From NCBI GenBank assembly GCA_032027005.1, contig JAVSMW010000003.1:291499-355498 (forward strand): a stretch of 64,000 nt of DNA, given 5' to 3'. The notes below the pieces were generated by a model. That model ran no database searches and was not told the DNA's origin. It saw only the letters and a list, made by a program, of their open reading frames with translations. The position numbers were made by a program, and so were the translations under genes. The stretch is from JAVSMW01 sp032027005 (GTDB lineage Bacteria; Bacillota; Thermincolia; Thermincolales; UBA2595). Positions 41,816 to 50,264 of this stretch are shown in pieces. The stretch's first letter is position 1, and every line of letters starts with the position of its first letter.

Positions 41816-42979
41816 TTAACCTCGCCTCTCAATTGCAGGTGAAGCCTTGAAATCACTACTTACTTGATGTGCCAGATAAAATTTATAGCAGATGAATAAA
41901 TATATTGCTATTGCTAAAAATATACTTACATAGTTTACAACACCAAGTACGGCATTTGGAAAATAATTCCCGTAAACATAAACCCCCAAAACTTGGGAGC
42001 CAACCATGCCTCAGACCATCGCCCATTGGGGGGCGGCAAATTCACTTTTGTAGAAAAACTTTTTAAAATAATCACTAATCAAATAAATTGTAAAAATACC
42101 CCAGCCAATAGCTATCACGTAAGAAAAATTGATTAAAAAGAATGATACAGCATTCATGTCTAATTTAAAATAAGTCTCGGCAAATATCGTTAGTTTATCA
42201 AGGCTGATGCCGTACAAACAGGAAATGGGAATCATTAAAAAGAAAGCCGGTTGAACGGGTTTTTGCGGTAATTCGGCGGATTTTAGCATTAGGAAAATGA
42301 GGTAACCAAGTTTTGCGAACAGCAGAAAAACGCCGAAACTTAGAGCAACCAGTGCACTGAAAGCTGCTATAGACGCTACCACCTTATTATGTGCCATGGA
42401 AGCTATCCCTGTTCCGGTCAGGTTGACCAGGCCGATGGCAAAGACATCAGTTAACCAGACAAAAGTTAGCTTGGTGGAATCAAGGGGTTTAGTTAACCAA
42501 ATTTTAAGAAATTTAAACTCATACTTAAACACGAAAACCCAAAGAAATCCGTAAAAGATGAGACCAGGTACCATCAGAGACTGCATATTTGATGATACTG
42601 TCGGGAGGAAGAACCCCAACGGGGCAAAAATAACATTGGCAGTCATAGACAGGGAAGCAAAAGGGATAAAAATACCCACGCCCTGTGTCGGCGGGCCATT
42701 TAACCAACCCTCATATTCATTTTTGTCAAAACACCACGATATAAAGCTTTTTAACAAAACAATGGTTGCAATAAAGTTAACGAGTATCAGAGCAGCCATA
42801 ATGCCAATGAGGGGCAGATAGAGAAAAGTTTGGCCTGTTGTTAATCTGTCCCACGGGATATCTGTCAGCTTGATCAGCCCTTTTCCATGGGGAACTGCAA
42901 ACTGCAGATAATTGAAAGCCATCAATGAGATTCCCCCTGCAGCCAGGGGCACCTGTAACTTAAATGGATTAAACTTCAT
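41816..42979 (-). CDS. TsoY-like multi-pass membrane selenoprotein (UGA = Sec323)
   Basis: Two frames that look separate are joined in phase by one TGA at 42013-42011: APQWAMV-U-GMVGSQVLG. The joined product is 387 residues with about ten membrane helices; without recoding, the last 64 residues (one helix and the tail) would be lost. After the TGA, a stem CTCCCAA/TTGGGGG with a GTT loop lies about 20 bases downstream, as expected for a bacterial SECIS. selD is in the window. I recall annotated 'TsoY (seleno)protein' entries of this type, but the name is tentative. ATG at 42979 follows GGAGGA. Confidence 0.75.
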
Positions 42980-43052
42980 ACACACTCCTCCTTTAGTAGT
43001 TAGGATTGACTATCCCTAAATGATTTGTCCTCATCTTACCACAAAGCTTGCT

Positions 43053-43078
43053 ATAATTGAAATGCATAATTATCATAT
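43053..43078 (-). promoter_or_regulatory. 26-bp conserved operator, copy 1 (TsoY-like operon)
   Basis: Identical or nearly identical to elements at 49206, 51576 and 52283; the centre is ATGCATAATTATCAT, with TATAAT on one flank. It lies 74 bases upstream of the TsoY-like start codon. Confidence 0.75.
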
Positions 43079-43111
43079 TAGCTATAATATTACTGCATAT
43101 TTAATTTTAAT

Positions 43112-44491
43112 TTAAGAATGAATACTTAACCCATTTACTGCCTCGGCGGCTTCCATTACCGCCTCTGCCAAGGTCGGATGGGCATGGAAAGTACTGGCGA
43201 GCTGTTCGGCCGCAGCCCCTAGTTTTATGGCCAAAGTCGCTTCGGCAATTAAATCTGTAGCATGGGGGCCAACAATAGTGACACCCAGTATTTTGTCGGT
43301 TGCTTTATCCGCAAGGATTTTCACAAATCCTTCGGCCTCCCCTGCTGCCTGGGCCCTGCCGCTGGCCATAAAAGGAAATTTTCCGGATTTTACGGCTAAC
43401 CCCTGTGCCTCTGCCATCTGACTTGTAATCCCAACAGCAGCAACCTCCGGAGATGTAAAGATGCAGTTTGGCACAACTGTATAGTCCATTTCAGTACTCT
43501 TACCCATGATGTTTTCCACAGCCACAATGCCCTGACTTGAAGCAACATGGGCCAGCTGCATTTTATTAGTTATGTCACCGATGGCATAGATATTTTCGAC
43601 ACTGGTCTCAAGCCTTGAATTAACCAGGATTTCTCCCTTGACGCCGGTCTTTACCCCAACGGCCTCCAGCCCCAAGCCCTCGGAATTGAAAGCCCGCCCG
43701 ATGGAAACCAGCATTTTGTCGGCATTTAGCTGTTCTCCGTTATCCAAAGTTACTGCGACACCCTCCTGTTCTCTGTTCACTTCTTTGATGCCTACCCCTG
43801 TTTTAAGCGAAATCCCCCGTTTTTTGAACAAGGTCTGCATCAACCTGGCTGCTTCTTTATCCACTGTAGATAATATTGATGGCATAATTTCCACAATAGT
43901 TACTTTAGTCCCAAGCTCGGCAAAAATACATGCAAATTCACAGCCGATGACCCCTCCGCCAACTATCAGCAGGCTCTTTGGTATCTCTGACAGATTTAGG
44001 GCTTCGTCACTGGTTATGACATTTATCCCGTCCCAGCCCAGTGAGGGGATGGCAGCCGGCCTGGAACCGGCGGCAATGATAATATTCTCACCCATTACTT
44101 GTTCCCTGGTGCCGTCATCTTTCATAATCTCGACGGTATTCAGAGACAATAATTTACCGGTGCCTTTCACAAAATCAATTTTATTTTTCTTAAAAAGGAA
44201 ATTTATCCCAGCAACCAGCTTTTGCACAACCTGATCCTTCCGGGCCATAAAACGCGAAAAATCAGGCGCTGGGTTTTCGACAACAATCCCGAATTCCGCA
44301 GCCTTGCGAAGAGTACGAATTATTTCGGCCCCGGCGACCAATGCTTTGGTTGGTATACAGCCCCTATTTAAACACGTCCCTCCCAACCCGTCCTTTTCAA
44401 CAACCAGGACTTTTGCTCCCAACTGTGCAGCCCTAATGGCGGCCACATAGCCTCCGGGTCCTCCACCTATAATTACCACTTTATAAGCCAC
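43112..44491 (-). CDS. lpdA: Dihydrolipoyl dehydrogenase
   Basis: From the GTG at 44491 (GGGGAGGTAATAGTT upstream) the protein has 459 residues. It shows the FAD site GGGPGGYVAAIRAAQLG, the redox pair GGTCLNRGCIPTK, NAD site GGGVIGCEFACIFAELG, and the C-terminal FHAHPTLAEAVMEA. It oxidises a dihydrolipoyl carrier with NAD. The carrier is likely the GcvH-like protein encoded upstream in the same operon. Confidence 0.95.
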   Translation of the reverse strand: MAYKVVIIGGGPGGYVAAIRAAQLGAKVLVVEKDGLGGTCLNRGCIPTKALVAGAEIIRTLRKAAEFGIVVENPAPDFSRFMARKDQVVQKLVAGINFLFKKNKIDFVKGTGKLLSLNTVEIMKDDGTREQVMGENIIIAAGSRPAAIPSLGWDGINVITSDEALNLSEIPKSLLIVGGGVIGCEFACIFAELGTKVTIVEIMPSILSTVDKEAARLMQTLFKKRGISLKTGVGIKEVNREQEGVAVTLDNGEQLNADKMLVSIGRAFNSEGLGLEAVGVKTGVKGEILVNSRLETSVENIYAIGDITNKMQLAHVASSQGIVAVENIMGKSTEMDYTVVPNCIFTSPEVAAVGITSQMAEAQGLAVKSGKFPFMASGRAQAAGEAEGFVKILADKATDKILGVTIVGPHATDLIAEATLAIKLGAAAEQLASTFHAHPTLAEAVMEAAEAVNGLSIHS

Positions 44492-44545
44492 AACTATTAC
44501 CTCCCCGTAATTCACTGACTGCACGTCAAGGCAGCAATTTTAATA

Positions 44546-45358
44546 TTACCTTTTCTTGTTCCAGGCATCAGTACTGTATTTTGAGCGGTACAATTCAAGA
44601 GCTTCGGTCATTTCAACATCTGTTATCCCATGAGGAATGAGATTAATACCTAACTCCCCTGTTAAGGAATTCTTTAACGTTTCGGCAACCTCCTGAAATT
44701 CCGGGGTATATCCCAAAATATCGGCCAGCGAAGCTGACCTGTGCACAAAGTAATTCCTTCCTTCTGTCCTGGCTGCTTCATTATCATAATTCAAGCAGGA
44801 AAACAACAAATCAGGTTCATTCTCTATTACCACTGAACCGTGCTGCAGGATGCTGTTGTATTTACGGATCTGCGCACTGCCAACAAGCTTTTTGCCCAAC
44901 ACCGTAATTTCGTGCCGCGATGGTGAATCAAAGCAGGCTGCAGTTATGGCCCCCTTTGTTTTTTTGCCGGCTGTTATTTCAGCCGGAATACTCATTTCCC
45001 TTAAACCCCTGACTATTCCCCGGCTGATGGCAAGGTAAGCTTGAACCACTGTTCCGCCAACCACCCGGTTATTTTCCGGTGCTGCCACACTATAGGTCAG
45101 TTCCTGGTGATGAAGGACAGCCCTGCCACCGGATAAACGCCTAATGATATCCACACCCTGTTCAGTGGTTCTGGTGAAATCGATTTCTTTTTTATAGCTC
45201 TGGAAATAACCTAAGGTAATTGCAGGTTCAGCCCATTGGTAGAACCTCACGGTAGGCAGAGCAGTCCCCCGGGCAACAGCCAGCAGTATTGCTTCATCAA
45301 TGGCCATATTCATAGCCCCCGATTCAGGCCTGGAGATAACCAGCCGCCAATCCTCCAT
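44546..45358 (-). CDS. Lipoate-protein ligase/octanoyltransferase (LplA/LipM type)
   Basis: The 270-residue protein has the BPL/LPL fold signatures: AIDEAILLAVARG, VRFYQWAEPAITLGYFQS, RRLSGGRAVLHHQELTYSV and the lysine in GKKLVGSAQIR. It resembles LipM octanoyltransferases and LplA. It would attach an octanoyl or lipoyl group to the GcvH-like protein. It is encoded between lpdA and the two LipS-like genes. Confidence 0.88.
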   Translation of the reverse strand: MEDWRLVISRPESGAMNMAIDEAILLAVARGTALPTVRFYQWAEPAITLGYFQSYKKEIDFTRTTEQGVDIIRRLSGGRAVLHHQELTYSVAAPENNRVVGGTVVQAYLAISRGIVRGLREMSIPAEITAGKKTKGAITAACFDSPSRHEITVLGKKLVGSAQIRKYNSILQHGSVVIENEPDLLFSCLNYDNEAARTEGRNYFVHRSASLADILGYTPEFQEVAETLKNSLTGELGINLIPHGITDVEMTEALELYRSKYSTDAWNKKR

Positions 45359-45361
45359 CAG

Positions 45362-46345
45362 CTACAACTCCTCATTCAGATGCAACTCCTCATTCAGGTT
45401 TTGCAGTACTGTATTGACAGCTGCAGTAATTTCATCTGGGGTAAGCGCCCGCGGATAATTATACGGCACACTGCCGGGTTTTTCATTATAATAGGGCCTG
45501 TTACAATCCGGGCAGCCGGAGGTCCGGAAAGCCGCGCCATCACCCAGATATTTTTTTAATTGAGCCCTGGTGATCCCGTAACCCGTTAATTTACCAGAAC
45601 TAAATTTACACTGATGCACATTAATCAATTCTTCTTTCACCAGATAGTGAAATGCCTGAATCCGGCGGTAACTGGCGATGTCTGGAGGCAGCACGCCGGC
45701 CATCGGGGTCCCCGGAACAGGCGTAAATGCAAAGAGCCCGATAGAAACACCTCGATCATGCAGCTGCTGTAATATACATGCCATCTCCTCTTCCGTTTCT
45801 CCTAACCCTACAATCAGGTGTGTGGAAATCTGCCCCGGCAAGAGGTCTGCAGCAGTAAACAGCATATCCACCGCCCCCTGCCAGCTGCCACCCTTGGTTT
45901 CCCTGAAAACGCGCGGGCTCGCGGCATCCAGGGGGATACTGATCCGTTCAAAACCCGATGCGGCTATATATTTTAACTCATTAACGTCTTTAACCCTTAC
46001 AGAAACACAAAGGGGCACATCCGCAAAGCGTTTTATTGTGTTGGCCGCATTCCTTAACTCTAAGATAGGCTCTCCGCTGCTTACTACCTGCAAGCATACT
46101 CTTTTGATTCGTTCATCAGCTGATGCGAGACCGATTTTTCTTGCCATATCTTCAAGTTCTATATTCTGCCACGTAATTCGGGATAACAGGCGGGAGGGAG
46201 AGAGGGCTTTTTGGGATTGGGGGCAAAAACCGCAATTAAAGAAACACTTTTCTCCTGTCAGTAAATAAGCGGTCGTAGGCAGTACATCGGTATTTATTTT
46301 TCTGTAGCCGAGCTGATGTGATGTACCTGCTGATATCCTGATCAT
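45362..46345 (-). CDS. Radical SAM protein, LipS-type lipoyl synthase subunit
   Basis: The 327-residue protein has the radical SAM motif CFFNCGFC, SSGEPILE and a C-terminal CPDCNRPYYNEKPGS cysteine pair. The ATG at 46345 overlaps the stop of the preceding radical SAM gene (ATGA). Two small radical SAM proteins next to lipoate attachment genes match the LipS1/LipS2 lipoyl synthase first described in Thermococcus, which replaces LipA. Which of the two it is I cannot say. Confidence 0.7.
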   Translation of the reverse strand: MIRISAGTSHQLGYRKINTDVLPTTAYLLTGEKCFFNCGFCPQSQKALSPSRLLSRITWQNIELEDMARKIGLASADERIKRVCLQVVSSGEPILELRNAANTIKRFADVPLCVSVRVKDVNELKYIAASGFERISIPLDAASPRVFRETKGGSWQGAVDMLFTAADLLPGQISTHLIVGLGETEEEMACILQQLHDRGVSIGLFAFTPVPGTPMAGVLPPDIASYRRIQAFHYLVKEELINVHQCKFSSGKLTGYGITRAQLKKYLGDGAAFRTSGCPDCNRPYYNEKPGSVPYNYPRALTPDEITAAVNTVLQNLNEELHLNEEL

Positions 46346-47199
46346 AATGCACAACATTCCTCTCCAGGCTTAATGTTGAGTCCAAGTCCCACTGCAATAT
46401 CTTTGATCTCCGGAGCAGGCTGAACTATTTTGTTTATTCCACACATTAAGGCCAGGCGGTCCAAATCTTTTCTGTATTCCCCGCCAGGTCTCATGCATCC
46501 CAAAGAGAGTGGTACCTCGGGCAATTCTATTCTAGCCTGACAGAGAACCCGGGCCACGTCATCAGGGGTCGGAGGAAGCCTGTTGCCAAAAGGGGTTCCC
46601 TTTGTCGGGCGAAATATTAAAAATACCACCTCATCCGCTCCAAGGTCCCGCAGCATTTCAATGGCCTTGTATTCACCACTGATTTGCCCTCCCCGGAGGC
46701 CAATACAGATGTGGGGAATAACTCTGACCCGTTTTTTTAGTTTTCTGTACGCGTCAAAATAATCTTCAACCTCTTTGCTGAGACCATAAACTTCGCGTAA
46801 GGTGTCATTATCTCCTACAACATCAAAGGAAACAGTATCAGCAATTTTGCTGATCTGTTCAATTTCTTCTTCCTTTACCAGCCCGGTGTGCAGGTTTATT
46901 CGCAAACCGGCTTTTTTAATTTCATTTAATATGGGCAGGTATTGCAAAACCGGCACCCGTCCATTGGGGTCACATCCTCCTGAAATCAATACACTTTTAG
47001 TTTCCGGCTTTATGCCTTTCTGCCAAAATTCAACCGGAGTCATACTCTTCAGGTAATGCCCGTTGCAATGGGCACACTCTAACTCACAGTGGCTCCCGGT
47101 AACACTTATGACAGATGTTTTAACAGGCCTGCAGAACGATAACTCATCAGAAAAATTCTGCCGGCGAATTTGCCAGGCCCTGGAGATCTGTTCAGCCAA
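46342..47199 (-). CDS. Radical SAM protein, second LipS-type lipoyl synthase subunit
   Basis: The 285-residue protein has the motif CELECAHC, then SGGCDPNGRVPV and INLHTGLV. The C-terminal LGCMRPGGEYR and PGEECCAL carry extra cysteines that may hold an auxiliary cluster serving as sulfur donor. TTG start 15 bases after the GcvH-like gene. Its coupling to the next LipS-like gene suggests a two-protein enzyme. Confidence 0.7.
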   Translation of the reverse strand: MAEQISRAWQIRRQNFSDELSFCRPVKTSVISVTGSHCELECAHCNGHYLKSMTPVEFWQKGIKPETKSVLISGGCDPNGRVPVLQYLPILNEIKKAGLRINLHTGLVKEEEIEQISKIADTVSFDVVGDNDTLREVYGLSKEVEDYFDAYRKLKKRVRVIPHICIGLRGGQISGEYKAIEMLRDLGADEVVFLIFRPTKGTPFGNRLPPTPDDVARVLCQARIELPEVPLSLGCMRPGGEYRKDLDRLALMCGINKIVQPAPEIKDIAVGLGLNIKPGEECCAL

Positions 47200-47213
47200 A
47201 GCACAGTCTATAT

Positions 47214-47609
47214 TTACGATTGGTCCTCACCCTCTGCCAGAAAATTATTGTATTCCTCCACACTCATGAGCTCCTCAAGTTCCGTTATGTCGGAAATCTC
47301 CAAAACGGCAATCCACCCCTCACCATAAGGGTCCTCATTGATAAGCTCGGCAGAGGCTTCCAAGCCGGTGTTTGACTTGATAACCTTCCCTCCCACAGGA
47401 GCAATTACATCTGAAATAGCTTTAACTGATTCAATGCGGGCCAAAGATTCGTTGGCAATACTCGTATTACCGATATCGGGAAGTTCGACAAACACTACAT
47501 CACCCAGTAAAAACTGGGCATTATCAGTAATCCCGACCGTAACCTGATTGTCATTTATTTTTACCCATACATGTTCTTTGGTATATTTCAAATCTTCCGG
47601 GTTAGTCAT
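47214..47609 (-). CDS. gcvH: GcvH-like lipoyl carrier protein
   Basis: The ATG at 47609 follows AAGGAGGTCTGTC and gives 131 residues. The lipoyl domain has YTKEHVWVKINDNQVTVGIT and the modified lysine in ESVKAISDVIAPVGGKV. No glycine decarboxylase P- or T-protein gene is near, so it may be a free lipoate carrier, as LbpA in sulfur-oxidising bacteria, rather than part of the glycine cleavage system. Confidence 0.88.
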   Translation of the reverse strand: MTNPEDLKYTKEHVWVKINDNQVTVGITDNAQFLLGDVVFVELPDIGNTSIANESLARIESVKAISDVIAPVGGKVIKSNTGLEASAELINEDPYGEGWIAVLEISDITELEELMSVEEYNNFLAEGEDQS

Positions 47610-47709
47610 GACAGACCTCCTTAAATTGTATACCGGAGGCTTTTGGCCCCCGGCTAAGGTGAACTTGGATAATTGGATTACTGGCAATAGGGCATAATTT
47701 CCTTAACAT

Positions 47710-48063
47710 CTAAAAATTCAAAACCTTGTCGGCCTCTTCAACCCATTGGGCCAAAGCTATCATAGTGCTTCTTTCAGTTCCTTCTACTATTTTTACTTCG
47801 CTCAGTCCCCGAGCGTCCATACAGGTTCCTCACAACTTGACTTCCCCGCCTTTGGCCAGGATGCCTTTGAGCATCCGCTCAATATTATAGTAACCCTGGG
47901 GAGTGTCTTGTCCCGCAACAGCATTAGCCACCGCATCTGCCATCAGAAAAACCTTAACGTCAGCATTGAGTTCTTTCTGCATGGCCATCCCAAGTCGCAG
48001 AGCATTGTAAGCTTTTTCTGTACCATAAGGACCGTCATTAATTATTAATAAGTACTTCACCAT
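47710..48063 (-). CDS. DsrE-like selenoprotein (UGA = Sec78)
   Basis: The first frame (77 residues: YLLIINDGPYGTEKAYNALR ... KGGEVKL) ends at TGA 47832-47830. In phase after it comes GTCMDARGLSEVKIVEGTER and so on for 39 residues to TAG. DsrE-family proteins have LCGTCMDARG here, so UGA stands at a redox cysteine and the protein has a U-G-T-C motif. The stem CGCTC/GAGCG with a GGGGACT loop lies about 20 bases past the UGA. It is encoded 21 bases after selD. Likely role: transfer of sulfur or selenium as persulfide or selenide. Confidence 0.82.
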
Positions 48064-48084
48064 ATCCCTCCTTTCTAAAAAATT

Positions 48085-49128
48085 TTAGGCCAGTAGTTCA
48101 ATTCTACCTGGAGACCCGTCGGTAATCTCACCAATGCAGGCCGCCGCCAGGCATCCTGCATTATTCAACAGGTCCTCAAGATGTGTTGCCTTTTCCGGCG
48201 ATACAGCTATCAACAACCCGCCTGAGGTCTGAGAATCACATAACACAGTGCGGATTTCGGACGATACTCTATCAGAGCTAACCTTGTCAAACAAGTACCG
48301 GCAATTATTATGGGTGCCACCCGGTACAACCCCGGACCGCACCAAATCCCATACATCATCTATGACCGGTACGGAACCGGTATAAATTTTGGCTCCTGTC
48401 CCGCTGGCGGCCATCATCTCATAAAGATGACCGAGTAATCCGAAGCCACTGACATCAGTACAGGCATTCACACCTACTTCTTGCAGAGCTTTGGCCGCGC
48501 CATAGTTCAGTTCAACCATCAGATGGTAAACCTTTTCAATCAGTTCTTCCCCTGCCAAATCCCTGTCTATGGCTGTTGTAATTATCCCTGAGCCTAAGGG
48601 TTTAGTGAGAAATAATTTATCCCCGGGGCGAGCCCCTTTTTTGAACAGCAGTCTGGCTGGATTGGCAGTGCCGGTTACGGCCATGCCAAACTTAGGGGCA
48701 TTATCCTCAATGGAATGACCCCCGGCTATTGTAACTCCTGCCTTGGCTGCAACATCTGCCCCGCCTCGCAGAATCTCCTCAAGAATGCTTACCGGCAGGC
48801 TTTTTACGGGAAAACAAACGATATTGAGAGCAAAAACAGGTTCCGCCCCCATTGCATATATGTCACTTAAGGCATTGGCAGCAGCAACTGCCCCAAAGGA
48901 GTAAGGATCGTTTAATACGGGGGTGATAAAATCTACGGTTTGGACTAAGGCCAGGTCCTTGCTGACTTTGAATACTGTCGCGTCATCTGAACCCTCCATA
49001 TAAAACCGTTTATCTGTTATCTTCGGAAGTTTTGCCAAAATCTGATTTAGATCCGCCGGATCTATTTTGCAAGCTCACCCTGAACCCGGCGAAAAACTGG
49101 TTAACCTGACCGAACGTTTATCAACCAA
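48085..49128 (-). CDS. selD: Selenide, water dikinase with Sec18
   Basis: The frame with no stop begins only at 49038, but in phase upstream lies VRLTSFSPGSG-TGA-ACKIDPADL, the true N-terminus of SelD with UGA at the catalytic Cys17 position of E. coli SelD. The TTG at 49128 (GAGG eight bases upstream) gives 347 residues, the E. coli length. A seven-pair stem TAGATCC/GGATCTA with GGC loop follows the UGA. SelD makes selenophosphate from selenide and ATP. It heads the operon with the DsrE-like and lipoate genes. Confidence 0.92.
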
Positions 49129-49205
49129 TGTTAAAACCTCTTTCTACTACGGCATAAAACCATTTTTTGATTAATTAATTATTTTCATAATAACACAAGT
49201 CATGA

Positions 49206-49231
49206 TATAATAGAAATGCATAATTAACATA
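49206..49231. promoter_or_regulatory. 26-bp conserved operator, copy 2 (selD/lysR)
   Basis: Differs from the other copies at one or two positions. It lies between the divergent selD and LysR genes, 78 bases from the selD start, the typical place for autoregulation and target control by a LysR protein. Confidence 0.75.
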
Positions 49232-49295
49232 CCATCTATAAGCAAAGATTATATCATGCACTCTACCGAAAAAACAGGATTGGTGTGATCACGAC

Positions 49296-50201
49296 ATGGA
49301 ATTAACTCAAATCAAAGCTTTTTATGAAATAGCAAAGTCCGGCAGTTTCAGTAAAGGTGCGGAAAAACTGAACATTACACAACCGGCCCTGTCACGCCAA
49401 ATTGAGTCCCTGGAAAAATCAGTAGGGATTAACCTCTTTAACAGGCACAGCAGGGGGGTCCAGCTGACTGAAGCAGGCCGCAGGCTGTTCGAATATGTTG
49501 AACAAATGCTTAGACTAGCGGCCGAGGCTGAAAGGACACTGCAAGAGATCCAAGGCCTGGAAACAGGGCAATTGAGTATCGGAGCCTGCACTACTGTTGG
49601 CAATTACCTGCTGCCGGCTTCTTTATCCACTTTTCTAAAACTTTATCCAAAATTAGATATTTCCCTTGACCTCGGGAAAAGCAATGATATTGTCGAAAGA
49701 GTTATGAACAAGGAATTTGACCTGGCATTTATTGCCGGTATTCCCGAACATCCAGGTGTATGTAATGAGCCAATCCATGAAGATGAGATTTTATTTTTAA
49801 CCAGTCCGGGTCATCCGTTATGTGAAAAAGCGAATTTTGACCCCCAACTGCTGGCCAAAGAAATTTTTGTCTTTAGGGAACTTGGTTCTGCGACCAGGCA
49901 GGCATTGGATTCTATATTGCAGAGAATTCAGGTTAAGCCTGCAAAAGTCATTACACTAGGAGATACCGAAGCCGTAAAAAGGGTGGTGATGGCAGGAACA
50001 GGCATCACTTTTCTGTCTAAACACACAGTGGAACTGGAGCTTCAGCAGGGGCTTTTGTGTGCGCCTGATATCCCTGAGCTTAAATTATCCAGGCAAATGC
50101 TTTGCATATACCCTAAAGGAGTACACTTCTCTCCGGCTGCTCTCGCCTTTTTGTCACATCTGAAAAAAGACACCCATAATTACAAGTTTCCCTCAGACTA
50201 A
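49296..50201 (+). CDS. LysR-family transcriptional regulator
   Basis: The 301-residue protein has the LysR helix-turn-helix (FYEIAKSGSFSKGAEKLNITQPALSRQIESLE, read in parts) and a substrate domain of about 210 residues beginning at LSIGACTTVGNYLLPA. The pattern is near CysL/CysB-type regulators. The conserved operator next to it also occurs upstream of sulfur-related genes nearby, which makes it the natural candidate for binding them. Confidence 0.9.
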   Translation: MELTQIKAFYEIAKSGSFSKGAEKLNITQPALSRQIESLEKSVGINLFNRHSRGVQLTEAGRRLFEYVEQMLRLAAEAERTLQEIQGLETGQLSIGACTTVGNYLLPASLSTFLKLYPKLDISLDLGKSNDIVERVMNKEFDLAFIAGIPEHPGVCNEPIHEDEILFLTSPGHPLCEKANFDPQLLAKEIFVFRELGSATRQALDSILQRIQVKPAKVITLGDTEAVKRVVMAGTGITFLSKHTVELELQQGLLCAPDIPELKLSRQMLCIYPKGVHFSPAALAFLSHLKKDTHNYKFPSD

Positions 50202-50214
50202 TCCCCAAAAGCTA

Positions 50215-50245
50215 AATGAGACACCTTTGAGGTAGTCTCATTTTT
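50215..50245 (+). terminator. lysR terminator
   Basis: AATGAGAC pairs with GTCTCATT, with an inner ACCT/AGGT stem, followed by a T run, 13 bases after the lysR stop. Confidence 0.85.
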
Positions 50246-50264
50246 CTATGTCTAGCTAGCCAAC

